A DNA stretch of 64,000 bases, from NCBI RefSeq assembly GCF_021018805.1, contig NC_086283.1:12661162-12725161 (forward strand). Reading direction: 5' to 3'. The notes below the pieces were generated by a model that searched no databases, was not told the DNA's origin, and was given only the letters and a program-made list of their open reading frames with translations. Below are positions 38,385 to 51,400 of the stretch, one piece after another. This stretch comes from Prinia subflava. Lineage: Eukaryota > Chordata > Aves > Passeriformes > Cisticolidae. The stretch's first letter is position 1, and the number at the start of each line of letters is the position of its first letter. Position numbers and translations under genes: made by a program.

Positions 38385-41300
38385 TGCCAGGAAAGCTATC
38401 CTGTAGGGATCTTCTTTCTGGTCACAATGAATGAAATGTAACTACGAAGATTTGTGGTGTGTTATCAAATATTTATATTGATGTTTCATGTCTCTACACT
38501 GCTCTTAATTAATTTATCAGCACTATTCTTTAGAAATGCTGGCACTAAGCTCAAGAGCTTTGTTCACCTTTTACTACTGAACACTACATTCCTAAAAACA
38601 GTAAGAAGCAACAGTTTGATGTCTGATACAGTACATGCAATACACTTAAAAATTTGAAATCCCAGCATTACCTGTGAAGTCAGTGAATGAACTACAGAAG
38701 CTTTGGGGGTTTTATTTTTTAAAAACAATGACTGTATCACAGGAGGTACTTGTCAATATTTACATTAAATATGAAATAAGTTTTTTCCTTCAAAGTACAA
38801 ATGGAGCCTTATTGTTTCATGAGCATACAAGGACAACCAGGAACCATATCCAAATGTCTGGTATTTTAAATAATGCATGATACCATTTTGAAACAGCTCA
38901 TTTAAATTGATTTTTTTTGGTACAAAATGGAATGGCCCTTTCCTGACTTCAAACATACACCACCCAGGAGTGAGATCCAGACAAAGCCTAGGACACAGGA
39001 TAATTAGACTATAAACAAGCTGCTAGTACATTTGTCCAGCCTACAACTACTGTTCATTAAAACCAGAATTCACATCTCCTAGTTATTGGTCCTTCAGGAA
39101 TTGTTTTGTCCTTGGCTTTGTCTAATGCCTTAGGATTTATTTTTAAACGTATATAAACTTCAAGTATCTACATATTTTGACAAGAAAATTTAGAATGTAA
39201 ATATTTCTTATGAAAAGATGTAACTAGGGTTTGTGTGCAAAATGTACTTGTAAGTTCCTGACTTATGCACAGCATTCTGAACAGGCAGCTGGGCCAAATT
39301 ACAGAAAGTTGAGGTGATTTGAGTTAATTTTATTCTGGAGAAAATATTACTATAAACTACTGATGTTGAACTACTGATGGACTATAATTAACACCTAGAC
39401 CTGAATTGTGTTTTAAGAGTAAATTTTCGTTTCAAAACTAAGACTTACAAGGATCCTCTGTTTGAAACTGGCTAATGTATGTGAAAGGAAAATCCTAACA
39501 TTTATCCAGCATCAAAATAAATCCAGAAGAAACAGTATCATAGCAATGATAATTGACATGCTGGGGAACCTGACACATGTTAGAAAAAGCCATAGATACA
39601 AAGTCAATGTCTTGTGGATTACAGCTATACTCTTCCCCTCTGTCCTTTGCCTCTTCCCATCATCTGCTTGGGCTACCAAAACATCCAACTGGAAAATATC
39701 CACCCTGGGAAGTGAGCTTTGATTTGAATTTAAGAAGTTCTTTATCAAGCTTCACTAATCTGAGAGCACTAGTTCATTTTTTTGTAGTATTAGGTCCTTG
39801 TTTTGCCCTGCAGGCAGAACCCAGAGTCAGATCCACATGGATGTTGTCAACTTACGGTCCTTCTTTAGAAGACCTTTGATAAAATTCTGCATTTTCCTAG
39901 AAGGACCATGACTTCTTTGAGGTTGTTTATTCCCCCACCTCTTTTCATTAGTACAGTGAAGTTGGGGAAGTCGTTTTGATCTTAGGCTGCTAATCTTTAC
40001 TGAAAATCCTGCAAATATAGATTTCAGAGTTCTGTCAAATATAACACAAAGGTTAACAGGGTTTAATAATTTAAACCATTCATTCACCTACATGATATTA
40101 CATTTGCCTTTCTCAAAACTGCACTGAGAGTCCTGCATATAGTGTACTGCTAGATGTCTTTTTACTTACCAATATCTCTACTGCTCATTCTAGTTGCATG
40201 CAAGCACTTCCCAAAACTGCCCCAATGACCGAGCTATCAGTGTCTCATTTCCCAAGCAGACTTCAAAAGAAGTTCTCAAAACATCAGAGCAGAGTTTTAT
40301 GCCAAACCATTATCATATTTACATCTAAGCTGGCTAGTGACCGTCTCTTAGGCTGGTGTAACATCTTTGAACTGGACATTTAGAAATGTACATGTCCATC
40401 TGCCCTAGGTGGTTAGTCATGGACTAGGAAGCCATGACCTGACGTGCTTACAGAGCAGCCAGCACTGCAGGTGGCTGACCCTGAAAGCCTTACAGCTGGT
40501 CAGTGCAATAACATTATTAAGCCCTTGCTAAGAAGAACAGCTTAGCCACATCTTTTCCACAGCACAGTTTCCAGCTCCTGAGATATCTCAGAGAGCAGCC
40601 CGCTTCAGGCAGCGGCAAAGGTGAGGAATGGCATAGCTGACAGTCTCAACACTTCCCATGTTTCAGGAAGGGATTGTCTTGGGGCTCTGCTGGGCCTGTG
40701 CACTTCATGCCCTGTAGTAAACGGGTTGGACCTGCCAGTTGAAACTCACTTGAAAGAAATCCAGCGAAGTTGCTTCAAATTTATGTCTCTAGAAGAGGTG
40801 GATAATATTGATTGAAAGAAGGGATTCAAAAGCCAAATCCTTATCCAAATGGAAAACTCAACAGTGTCCAGCTTTCCTCCACTGCTCAATGCATTCATGA
40901 CAGTGTCCTTTTATATACAAACCCCTCCAAACTTCAGTTTTCCATATTCTGCATTAGATTTACATTTCACAGTGATCTTGAAAGACAATCAAGCATCAAA
41001 CAAGCCTTGTCCATCTACAAAAGGAGTAGTTGATGTAGTAAGGACTCTGCTAATATCAGGGTGAATCATTAAAAGTAGTCCACTTTAAAATATTGAAACA
41101 ACTAATTATTTAAAGCTGGCAGGACTACTAAAAATATGCAAAATGAATAACTTCCTTGTCTGTAGGACCAAGGGAAAGGGTTAGACTTCATTGAAAAGTT
41201 TTAATATTTTATCCAAGTTCAACCTAATGGCCATGAATCCACAAACACCTCAGGATGAAGCCCTCTGGTGAGGAAAGTTTGCTGTCGGAAAGCAATCATG

Positions 41301-42418
41301 AGACAGCGCTGTGGGAACTCTGACCCATAAATTAGATGTCACTGACATTATCCAGTAGAAATTCTTTAACATAGGAATGTATCGCTGCTGGAGCAATTAC
41401 TTTTCAGTGGTTTTTTGGGGATTTTTGGTTCTTTTAAATAATTTTCTAACCCAGCAGTGTCACATTAACACTGAGTGTTGGTTCTGCTGGAGCTTGTCCA
41501 ACTGTAAACTGAAATTCCCTGACCTTTAGGCTCAGTGAAAACCTGATAACATAATCTACACTGATCAGTTTTACTAATTTAGCCTGTTTGGGTTTCTTTT
41601 TTCCCCCCTACGCTTTCTGAAAAACGACCACAGCATGTGTAACTGACACTTTCAGACTCTGTAAATTAACCTGGCTTGACCTCCAAAAGAGAAAAATGTT
41701 TTAACAGGAGAAGGAGTAATTATTAAGCTTTTTGTCTATGCTACTTGTCAATTTGCATAGCATTATCTGTAATGTTTTGCAAAGCTTTTTTTTGAGGTCA
41801 TCTAATCTTGTTAAATCTGTCACAGGGCTACTGCTGTATCAGACTTAGATGACACATTTACACGACACAAGTCCCCAGCAATGATGATAAATGTGTTTGT
41901 TTCTGGCAGTCCGACCACGCAGATGCTTATTATGTATGTATGCAGGCATTTACATTATTTAATCAGCTTCAGAAAGGAGAAAGAGGTCTCAGGCACCTAA
42001 GATATAGTTTGCTTTTGTATGTAATTACTGCCTGCTCACGATAGTTTTAAGCAAGCATTATTTGCTAGCTGATCCAGAAAGATCATGAACTTCTTTAGGG
42101 ATCCCACACTGTTAGCATTGTTTCTGTTTGCTTACAGAGACCCATCCATGCAGATGGATAATAACCAAGACTATCTTTACCCTGTCTAAAACAATCCAGC
42201 TGGAGCCTAAAACACAATAAGCGACATCAAGTTCAGGGGAAGACAAATGTGGATAGCTACTCTGTTTGTAGCAAGAAATTTCCTCTGGCTAACAAAATAC
42301 ACAAAACTACTAAGTGGACTGTGCACAACTCAGCTGCTTTTATAAAGCATGAAAAATTGAATTCATTTCCACTTTAGGAATCTGGTCCATTGGCATGTCA
42401 GGGCCACAAAGAGTTGAG

Positions 42419-42537
42419 GAAAAAAACCCCACCAACCAAAAAAACCAAACCAAAAAACCCTAAACAAAACAGAAACCAAAAAACCCCAACCACCCCCAAA
42501 AACAAAAAACCACCAACCCAACCCAAAACAATACAAC
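42419..42537. repeat. A/C low-complexity tract
   Basis: About 120 bases are nearly all A and C on the plus strand, in units such as CCAACC, AAAACC and AACCCC. It is the strand complement in style of the T/G tract at 29946-30100. The plus-strand Lys/Pro/Thr-rich frame starting at 42390 and the minus-strand Gly/Val/Phe-rich frame are composition artefacts. G runs on the minus strand could form G-quadruplexes. Confidence 0.95.
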
Positions 42538-43231
42538 AGACATTATACAGATTTTGGCAATTAAAAGGAAAATTGCAAGCAAGCCATTTACTCTCCTTAA
42601 TATGCAAAAGAATAAGCACATTTGTGTCTCAGCATTTCATAAATCTGAAAGCTAGTATCAAGCAACCTTTTCAAGAACAGCCTAAGTCCTTAAACTGTAT
42701 CAACTGAAAAATAAAAATTCAATTTAACCACCATACTGAAGTAGTATTTCTCGCTGGTAAATTCTAATTGCTTGACAATGTTTTGCAGATGGTCACTTTC
42801 ATTTGTTCAATCACACAAAACCAGAAAAGGAATAGACACATAGAGAATCAGGCTCAGAATTCCCATGCCATATGCATTTACAAGTAAATAATATCTCAAA
42901 ACTTGTAACGGCTTGGAGATAAAACTTAATATTTCCAGCATCTTCCATTTCAGCTCAAAATGATCAAATAGGTAGAAAAAATGCAACAACACGTAAAGCT
43001 AAACCGCTGAATTAATTATCAAAAACATTTAAACTTTGCAGTTTGAAAGACAATTTATTCTTATCAATTTCATGATAGAACATGAAGAACTAAAAAAGAC
43101 AAACTTGGGTAGTCTTAACACTGACTGTTGTGCTGATGGATACCAAATGTCATTGCCCTCTGTAGAAAGATCTGGGTTTTTTGTTGTTATATCTATGTCT
43201 AATTTGATGTTAGGTTGTCATTTTCTTTGCA
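42538..43231. other. Non-coding unique DNA, nothing recognised
   Basis: A+T-rich unique sequence lies between the A/C tract and the LTR-like fragment. The short open frames on both strands show no recognisable protein. Confidence 0.55.
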
Positions 43232-43575
43232 TGTGGTGGGTTGACTTGAGACAGCTGCCAGCTGCCCACACAGCCACACAGCCCACGCTGTCTCACTCCC
43301 CCTCGTCTAAAAAGCCGGGCAAGAAAAACAGACAAAAACAAGATAATGAGCTCATAAAAGCCTACCAAGATCACTGACCAATTATGATCACAGCCAAACC
43401 TCAAGGAACATAAAGAAAAGTAATTTAATCCATCGCCAATTAAAATAGATTACAACAATGAGACAAAATACCCAACAAAACAAAGCTACATCACCTTCCC
43501 CCACTCTCACGTTTTTCCCTTGCTCAACTTCACTCCAGCATCTCCAGTTTCTCATCACAATCTCAGCTATTTCAA
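43232..43575 (+). mobile_element. LTR-like fragment of a bird endogenous retrovirus (probable)
   Basis: The segment starts tgtggtgggttgac and continues through gctgcccacacagc, a tctcactccccctcg block, a ccaattatgatcaca block, a taatttaatccat block, caccttcccccactctcac and gctcaacttcactccagc. This order of blocks matches, from memory, the 5' half of an interspersed repeat common in bird genomes that I believe is an ERVL-type LTR. It begins with TG, as LTRs do. The right end and any target-site duplication are unclear, so the boundary is approximate. No gag, pol or env frames are attached, so this is a truncated or solitary remnant. The 113-codon frame at 43036-43377 runs across its edge and is not a gene. 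Confidence 0.55.
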
Positions 43576-46500
43576 GCAGACGCTAGACATGCTTGGGTAA
43601 AGAATGACATTGTATTTTGTAGAAAAATACTGATATACTAATGCTGATTTATCCTAGATGATTTCCATACTCATATTAGAAGATACCTCTAAATCACAAG
43701 CTTCAGCTCGAAGACTGACTTGGTTCTGAAGGCAACAATAAGTTACCAAAGCCTATAGATTATTTTTAATCATTTTCCTTTCTAAATCAAGACCCTCTAT
43801 CAATTGAGAACTTAGAAAATTTAGAGGAAAGCAAAATTAAGACCTCTGGCTTCCATATTGCCACATTAGAAATCTTGTTAATAAAAAAAGTGTACAGTGA
43901 TGATAAAGACTAGATACAAATATTTCCCTAGACAATATTACTTTCATTTATAAGTCACAAATGACTGTTTATAGCAGCATGAATATTTATATAATTATAC
44001 TTAATTGGTACAAATCTACTAATTTCAGCAGACTTGCACATATTTTACAGTGGACACATTCAGCCATTTATTCAAACCTATTTTTTCAAACCTGCATAAT
44101 AGGTTTTGAAAGAATAAAAAGCACAACTAATTATTAATGTTTATGAAACAAAATGACTTCTCTATTTCTAACATGAAGTTAGCTAATGCAGTAATATTAA
44201 AAAAACAAGAATATTTACTTTTAATCCAAAAGTGAAGATTTAGTTTCCAATAACCATTTACAAGAATCTTGCAAACGTAATAGATTTTTAAAAAGCAAGT
44301 TCTTCAAATAGTTTCATGCACATTGCCACACACACAAGTTGCCAGAGCTCTGGGTGAGCTGATCTGCCAAAGGTTGAAATGGAAGTTGATTCCCAAGTCT
44401 CTGATTATTCAAATACAACATTAATTTAAGTTGCAAACCAAGAATATTAGAGAAGAGTGTATTCTGGTTATCTTCCTAACAGTAATGTTTTAAGTACAGA
44501 CTGGAATCAATCACTTTTTCACTTACACATGCCCATGTGAGTGTTTCTACTTGTATAGCATGAGGAGACAGATTTTCAGAAGAGAACTGGGAGTTACAGA
44601 TCATCAACAAATTTTTCTAAATGTTCAGACATGACATTTCTCTCAGCACTTTGAAAATTGTTCACATCAAGTGTTTCTACATCTAAAATGAGAAGTTAAA
44701 ATTGCAGTGTTTCTAGTATGGCCATCAATCTTTCTCCTTTGGTTATGACTACATATGTCTACAATTTCTTGATGCATTTTTGTAAGTGAGAAAACAAATG
44801 CTCATTGGTCTGACTATACTGCTACAATTTGCCAAGAAAAGTATTTTTATATTTACAAAAAATTGATCTATCTATCTATCTATATATATATATCTATATC
44901 TATATATCTATCAGTGTTGGACTATGGAGCATATTGTTCATATTATTGTTGATCCTCTTAAGAAATGGTCTGTCATATTCAGTAATAAGCCATAAATTCT
45001 AAGCCTTCCTTGAGAACCTTACAGATGATGATTACGCTAATATTGACTCATATTATCTCTTAACAGTACTTTTCAATCTTGGCAATATTTTAGAAGTTAG
45101 ACATCACAAAAAAGAAACTCTTTCTCAAGAGTCTGTATCTTTTTTCCTCAATAAAGTTCAAAGTGGCAGAGGAAAGAAATGGGTAAAGTTGCCAAAGTCT
45201 GAGAATTGTTTATGAGAGAACAACTCCTGTTTGCTATGAGTCAGCTTTGTATCCAGTTTTATTACAGAAATACTGGCATATCAAGAGAACGGAAGCAATG
45301 AAATCTTAACAGTAATGATAACATAGGAATGCTAAGTAGACAGGGCAATTTAAAGATAAATCCCAACTAGGAAAAAAAAAATCCAAGTACTTATCATACA
45401 TTTAATAAACTCCTTTGTAAATAGCTATTCAAGCAAAATTAGTGGGTTGTGGGTTTTTTTACAGTTACATGGAAGTAATCATATAATTTTGCGTGAATAT
45501 GATAACAAAATGGAGTACTGTCATAACTCCAGAAAGACTGCTGTTTGTCTGATGGAGGGTCTCCTCTCTTGCCCAGTGTCAGTAAATTAATTAACCCTCC
45601 TGGGAAGACGTTCACCTCAAAGGAGGGAATGAAGGGGTAGGAGCAGGGAAGACAGTACACATGACAGCTGGGGCATGAAATACTTCATTTGAACCATAAC
45701 TGTGCCTTGCCAAAAGCCTTGATCCAAACAGAAAGACAAAAGACTTGATCCAAAACTTTGATCACATAATATATATTTTTTTTTAATCTGATCTGCTCGT
45801 AAGTCTTGCAGGATGATTACCTTTGACTTTTGCATTGGACCAATTTAGGACATTGATTAAACAGAGGAAAAATTGTTCAATGTTAAGCCTCGCGTATGGA
45901 AAATCTAAGTCAGGCATTCAGCTAAGGCTTTAACTGGGCTGTGAAGTAAAGCGGCTGGGAGCAAGGTAGAACTTTGGATTCAGAGGACTTTTTTCCTCCT
46001 ACAAAGAAGTAGGGTGAGGTTGGGAAATGTGTTATGAAGAGGGAAATCTAGGAGAGACAAAGTTGACTTTTTCTGGTAGCACTATCATTCTCTCAGAAAT
46101 TTAGTTATTTTAAATTTCTGCTTATATCTGAATCAACCTAGCCCCAGTAAATAAACTTGATAATTATTCTATAATAATAAAAAAAATTTAAAAACGGAAA
46201 AAGTCCCCTAAATCTTGCATTTGTCAGACTATCACAGAACTGAGTAGACTTATGAACCATGAGCAGAGTAGGCACATATTTTATTTTTTCTTTAATTTTA
46301 TTTATGTTGTGGGTTAAAATACACAGCATCTCAATTTCAAGGTCTCCAACGAGACAAGGAAAAAACACATTTATCTCTCAATCACACAGATAAAAATGTT
46401 GTAAAATGTAAACTTCAAGAAAATTTTAGACAGTAATCTTTGTGAGATGATCTGGAAATCATTTTGACAGAGATCTCAATTTTCTCATCTGCTACACTGG

Positions 46501-47243
46501 GAGTAACATAAGTTGACAAACGATGTTCTTTTGTGATTTTGACAACACTACGGCTTCATAAAGAAGCATTAGAGAAATTACAGACTCTGTTATTGATCAG
46601 CTCAGTGAAGATGCCACCAAAATGAAACAGAAACTGTGAAAGATCTAGGCACAATTTCCAAGAACTATTTGTCTGCTACAGAGTAAGTCCATAGGATTCA
46701 ACCTACACTGGCTCTGATAGACAAAGCTACTCAGTCATTCCAAAAATATAGCACAGTCCATACATAAATAAGTAAGAAGATCAAATAAAATGAGCAAATA
46801 ATTGAATGACGGATCATATTTTTGCCAGAGGACTTCACAATGGCAAAACTAGGAACTAGAAGAAAGAAGCAAGAACCTGTGCATATGCTTAAATAATACA
46901 AGAATAAACCCAAACCTTACTTCAAATTACTTGGCGATTAAAGAAGAAGCCCAATTGACTTAGCAAATATTTGTGCTGACTCAGGCTAGCTGTGACCCTG
47001 GAGGGGAGGAAGGGCTAGGGAGTATTACCAACCTCCGGGCTCATGTGTGCTTAGGGAAAGATTGTGTTTTCAGAAGGGCACAGCCCTGGCAGGGAAAGGA
47101 GAAACTCTTAGCAAAGACATATGCTGAAAGTGGGATAAGTGTGACAGAGCAAGGATCACAGAGGTGGAAAAGGCCCAGACTGAACTCCATGGAGCTCAAA
47201 CTGTCCCTACTTCTCTGCTTTAAGTATTGAGTATATATCTATG
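43576..47243. other. Non-coding unique DNA with one microsatellite
   Basis: No gene is recognised. The TATC/TA microsatellite is listed separately. A diffuse direct repeat of cttgatccaaa occurs near 45718-45755. The slightly C+G-richer stretch at 46970-47220, just before the CR1 tail, could be older transposon sequence, but I cannot assign it. Confidence 0.5.
44865..44912. repeat. TATC/TA compound microsatellite
   Basis: GATCTATCTATCTATC passes into a run of TA and then CTATAT/CTATC units, about 48 bases in all. It is likely to vary in length between individuals. Confidence 0.95.
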
Positions 47244-47299
47244 TTTGGACTAGATGATATTGAAGGCCTTTTCCTACCTAATTGGTTTTGTAATTCCAT
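47244..47299 (+). mobile_element. CR1 LINE 3' tail
   Basis: The segment reads tttggactagatgatattg, then aaggccttttcctaccta, then attggttttgtaattccat. As I recall it, the avian CR1 3' end reads TTGGACTAGATGATCTTTGA, AGGTCCCTTCCAACCC, then ATTCTATGATTCTATG. The first block matches at nearly every position and the later ones are diverged in the correct order. The orientation is plus. I could not recognise the CR1 body upstream, so the element is either severely 5'-truncated or from a subfamily I do not recall. This is the strongest single clue to a bird or related reptile. Confidence 0.75.
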
Positions 47300-48392
47300 A
47301 CTTACTGTTCAGCATAAAGTACGTATATTTCACTATGCTGTTGCCTCTGAACACAAGCCACTTTTGATTGCTTGTGACAATTCATTTCTGAGTGCTAGGA
47401 AAGAGCCCTGATGCTGCAAGCTCACATATAACAGCATTTGTTTACATGTACCATGTGCACAGTCTTTCTTACTAGGCATGTAAATCCTATTACCCTAAGA
47501 GAATACATAATTCTGTCCTCCTTTGCATCTTCTGTTTCCATCTGAAGCTTAGATACGGGGGCTGGGGTAGACTGCAGTGGGGTGCAGCACAGAGGGAAAT
47601 CTAGTCTCGGTTATTTCCATCACTGGAAAAAAAAAAAACAGCAGCAGGATACTTTGCAAAACAAGCTGTCCCTGTGAAATTTCTGCCTACTGCAGATTCA
47701 GCTGGCAGCCTAAGCTTTGAAATAAGCTTCTCAATTTCTAACATGCTTCTTTGGAAAGCTGCTGCACATCAGAGTTTCCAAACCTGTGTGAGACATACAA
47801 ACTGTGTTTTCTTCTTTTTCATGTCAACATTATTGAATTATTCAAATCTGAAAATACACACCAGAAAGAGACACTTGCCTCTTCACTGTGCTGTTTAATC
47901 ATTTACCAAAGACATTTGATGTCAGACATTAGTTATGCCATATGCCATAACTGGATGGTCACACAACGTGTGCTTTTTTGTCTTAAGTGCAGCACCTCAG
48001 AATACTCCAAGAGCTCAACTGCCTGGATCCTTCCTGGATATCTTTGAAACCCTCTCCTAATGCTATGACACACTAAAATGGCAAACATGGGATAAGTAGT
48101 CCTGGTCATTCTTTAAGATTTCTCCAACTTATCAACAGTTTTGAGAAACACAGACCAGGAGAAAAAGTGTCCCACAGTTTCTTCTGACATACTCTCAAAC
48201 TTCCTGAAGCATCAGACTCCCTTTACTATTGATACTAGGGGCTCTGGGACACTCAAAATCATTCTTTTATCACAGCATTCTTAATTATTGTCTTTCTATA
48301 TACAGATATGTCATTTAAATTTATATTTAAATATGCAAAGTTGAAAGCTGGTAATGACAACTACAAGTATCAGTGCATTCCACTAGTTAAAT

Positions 48393-48434
48393 TTTGTTCT
48401 GCGTCCAGAACAAATTGTATATCTATATACAATT
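48393..48434. repeat. Two adjoining inverted repeats
   Basis: The first hairpin pairs tttgttctg (48393-48401) with cagaacaaa (48406-48414) around the loop cgtc. The second pairs aattgtatat (48413-48422) with atatacaatt (48425-48434) around a two-base loop. All pairs are exact and the two structures overlap by two bases, so only one can form fully at a time. No function is evident. Confidence 0.85.
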
Positions 48435-51400
48435 GGAACTTGCTATTTCCCTGAATGAATGGCAGATCTCAAGGATGGCCCCCAGTTCATTTTAGGCTAA
48501 ATGAACCTTTACTTATCGTCACATGTAAAGATAACTATAATTCCTTGAAGATGACTTCCAGTACACAAAAGCACAGATACCTGACATTAGTTTGGAAAGG
48601 GATAAAATCATCACTGAGGGGAAAGGCATATTTCCACAGCATAACACATTCAAGAATCTTTAGCATCTAAGTAAAACAGACATTTGTTTCAGCCAAGTGC
48701 TCAGATGCGGGAGATCATGCCTTTGGCAGACCTCCATGAGAAAACACAGCTTTACAGGATCACACTTTGGGATTACTGGTGTGTAAGAGCACCCACTGGA
48801 CAAGTCTCATCAAGATTTTTTCCTACTGTCTATCAGTAGCTGCTATACTAAATTTTCTATACCATATGTGCAATACAGAGTTGCAGCCTGCAGAATATTG
48901 GGAGATGCTCAACGTTTAGCTTGCAGCGAGTGCAGCCTGTCAATAATCCAGGTTACTCTGAGTGAAGCATCAGCAGATTAAAACGTTCCCCAATCAGGCC
49001 ACACACCACAATAGACTATAACAGCTGTGAAGGAGCCATTGTGTCACCATTAAGTGTTTTGTCATGGTCTGTCAGACAATACTAAGGAAAATTCAAGTCT
49101 GCAGATTGCTGGTAAGATAAAATGAAACAGCTCATTCAAATACATATATAATCTTCTTGTGAAAGATTTTCATGCAAAATTCCTCTTGGTGTTACGGGAA
49201 TTAGCTCTATGAATCCCCCACACACTTATGGCAGCAGGACAGACCCTTGTGACAGTGTGGCACCAAAAGATTTGGAAATGTGTTTTGAATGAGCATTATT
49301 TACTAGCAGGTAGACTTGTTGTCTGTCATTGGTTCTTTTCTTTGACTGAAACAGCAAGCTGTTTTAAATCCTTCATACTCACACCCAAAAGGCACTGGTA
49401 TTTATCTTGCAACACTTGAATCAAATAATTTCCCTCTCCTCACCCTCCAAGATCTTTGAAAAGCTTCCATACTCCTAAACCTCTCATGCTCCTTCATTCT
49501 GAGTATAAAAGGAAATATTTCCAAATGAGTGTATGCAAACCTAATAGTACCACATTAATTCTCGGGTCTTCCAGCAATGAGAGGATTTCCTGACACTTAA
49601 CAAAAACCGGGCCTGCTGGAGTGACCCTACACCAATAAAGCACATCCATCATACCAGGGCAAGGAGCTCTGCCAGCATCAGGGTTATAGAAAGTACAGGT
49701 TGTACTGGTAGGTTGTTACAAGCGTTTAACCGGTCCCACAGAAAGAAACTACTCAGAGCTAAAAGACATGCCAAAGCAGAGAACACAAAGTCATTCCTGC
49801 AATGCCTGTGAATCCTCTAAGAATATCACTTCAATAGGGTACAACAATACCTGCTGTCACAGGCAAATATCACTCCAGGGAAGAATTCAGCAATTTTAAA
49901 AGATTTACCTCCTGGTCTTGTCTTTGCTGTTTCAAAAACAAGAAAACTCCCGATGTGAACAAATCTTTTACATGAGAAAATTCTGAGTTCTTGAGGACCT
50001 TGTTCCTACTCTTTCTCGTTCAATTTATTCCTTTAGATACTAATCTACTACATTGTTTCATATCAGAAGCTTCCAATAAGACTTAAAATCATATGGTGCC
50101 TCTAATGTAATTTTTTTTCTCCTTTAGACAGATGGTCACACATCACAGCCCACTCTGTTTATATTCACACAAAACCTAAATAAATCTTGTGCTTTGTGCT
50201 CACTTTAAATAACACCCAGTCTTAAGAGAAACTGTGCTAAGGTAAGACAACTTTAGGGTGTTGTTCTATACAAGAATCAACATGGCAGGGCATTTTACCA
50301 AGTCTGGAACTCACACTAGGTTAGAAGTAATTACTAGGTGGTTTGGTTTGGGCATCCATTACTACAGGCTTGTGTTTCCTTTCAAAAAAGTTTGTGCTAA
50401 GTCTTCCTATTCAATTTTATACAAACCAAACACAAATATGTCACCTCATTTTAACTTGCACATTTTTGATTCATGAGAACAATGGAAACAAGAAAGTTAG
50501 TTGCCAAGAGCAGTCTAAAAACGTCACTGTCAGAAAACACATTAAATTAGAAGTTTGTATAGTTTCTGGCCTCACATAACAAAGCAGAGAACAGCTTTGG
50601 CTGCAGGGCCATTCTAATACAGAAAGATGTGTTTTAATAATGGATGCAAAGTATTTTATCAGCACAGCAAGGAGGGATGAGGGTGGGAAGATGATGAATG
50701 ACTTAAAATTCTGCAGGGGGTTTCAACTGATGTAGTTGTTTAGAAAGATGCCATGCTCTGTCACACTGCTTTCCCCTTCTCCGGGCTATAATGAATTGAG
50801 CACAGCTAGGGAACCATAACCTCATGCAAGAGCACAGCATGGTCTTATCTATCTTTAAGATCTAGTGCTTTGCTATCTCTAGTCATGTGGCATCAGCTCA
50901 GAAGATGAATTTTTTTCCAAAGAACCAAGTCAGAGTCTAGACCCTTTGCCTGCAAGGATTGCTGTTTGGATTGGTAATCAGAACATGACCTTGCCACTGC
51001 TCTCAGAGACAGAGTCTAGGAGGACATGCCCAATTTGCTTCAGACTCTTTACCTGCCTTGCAAAACAACAGGACCTTTTCATTAACTACCTCAAAGCTAA
51101 ATATTTAAGGGACTAACTATCTATAATTAGTGTTCAGGAATGGTATCAACTACACTAACCTTACATGCTTTTGCTCCAAGACTTCCTTCTTCTCATGAAA
51201 CAACTAAGGTGCCCTTGTCTCTTTTGCAATTCATTTTATGGCAATGTTCTACCTACTGCCTAACCTAGATATTGATCCCTAATATAAACATTAAAACCAA
51301 TTGAACTTATATGTATGTCACTTCTGTTTAAGACCAATTCATATCACTACCAGTGATTCCAGAAATACTTACTTACATTTTGCTTTCTTTGGTACCCAAG

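Larger units (their letters stand above)
36976..42418. other. Non-coding unique DNA; conserved-element candidate near 41.5-41.9 kb
   Basis: No gene is recognised. A 14-bp tandem duplication is at 37241-37270. Short A/C patches occur, the clearest at 38357-38384. The segment 41460-41960 carries an octamer ATTTGCAT (41751-41758) and TAATTATTA (41717-41725) and is discussed in the findings. A 123-codon frame at 37771-38142 resembles no known protein. Confidence 0.5.

Noticed and set aside
42390..42707. 105-codon plus ORF rich in Lys, Pro and Thr
   Set aside because: It is generated by the A/C low-complexity tract and has no complex sequence outside it.
43036..43377. 113-codon plus ORF
   Set aside because: It straddles the edge of the LTR-like fragment, with no recognisable retroviral or host protein.
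49910..49940. Possible 18-nt microexon on the minus strand (acceptor tttttgaaacag, donor GTAAAT)
   Set aside because: The donor is weak, the interval is tiny, and such pairs are frequent by chance.
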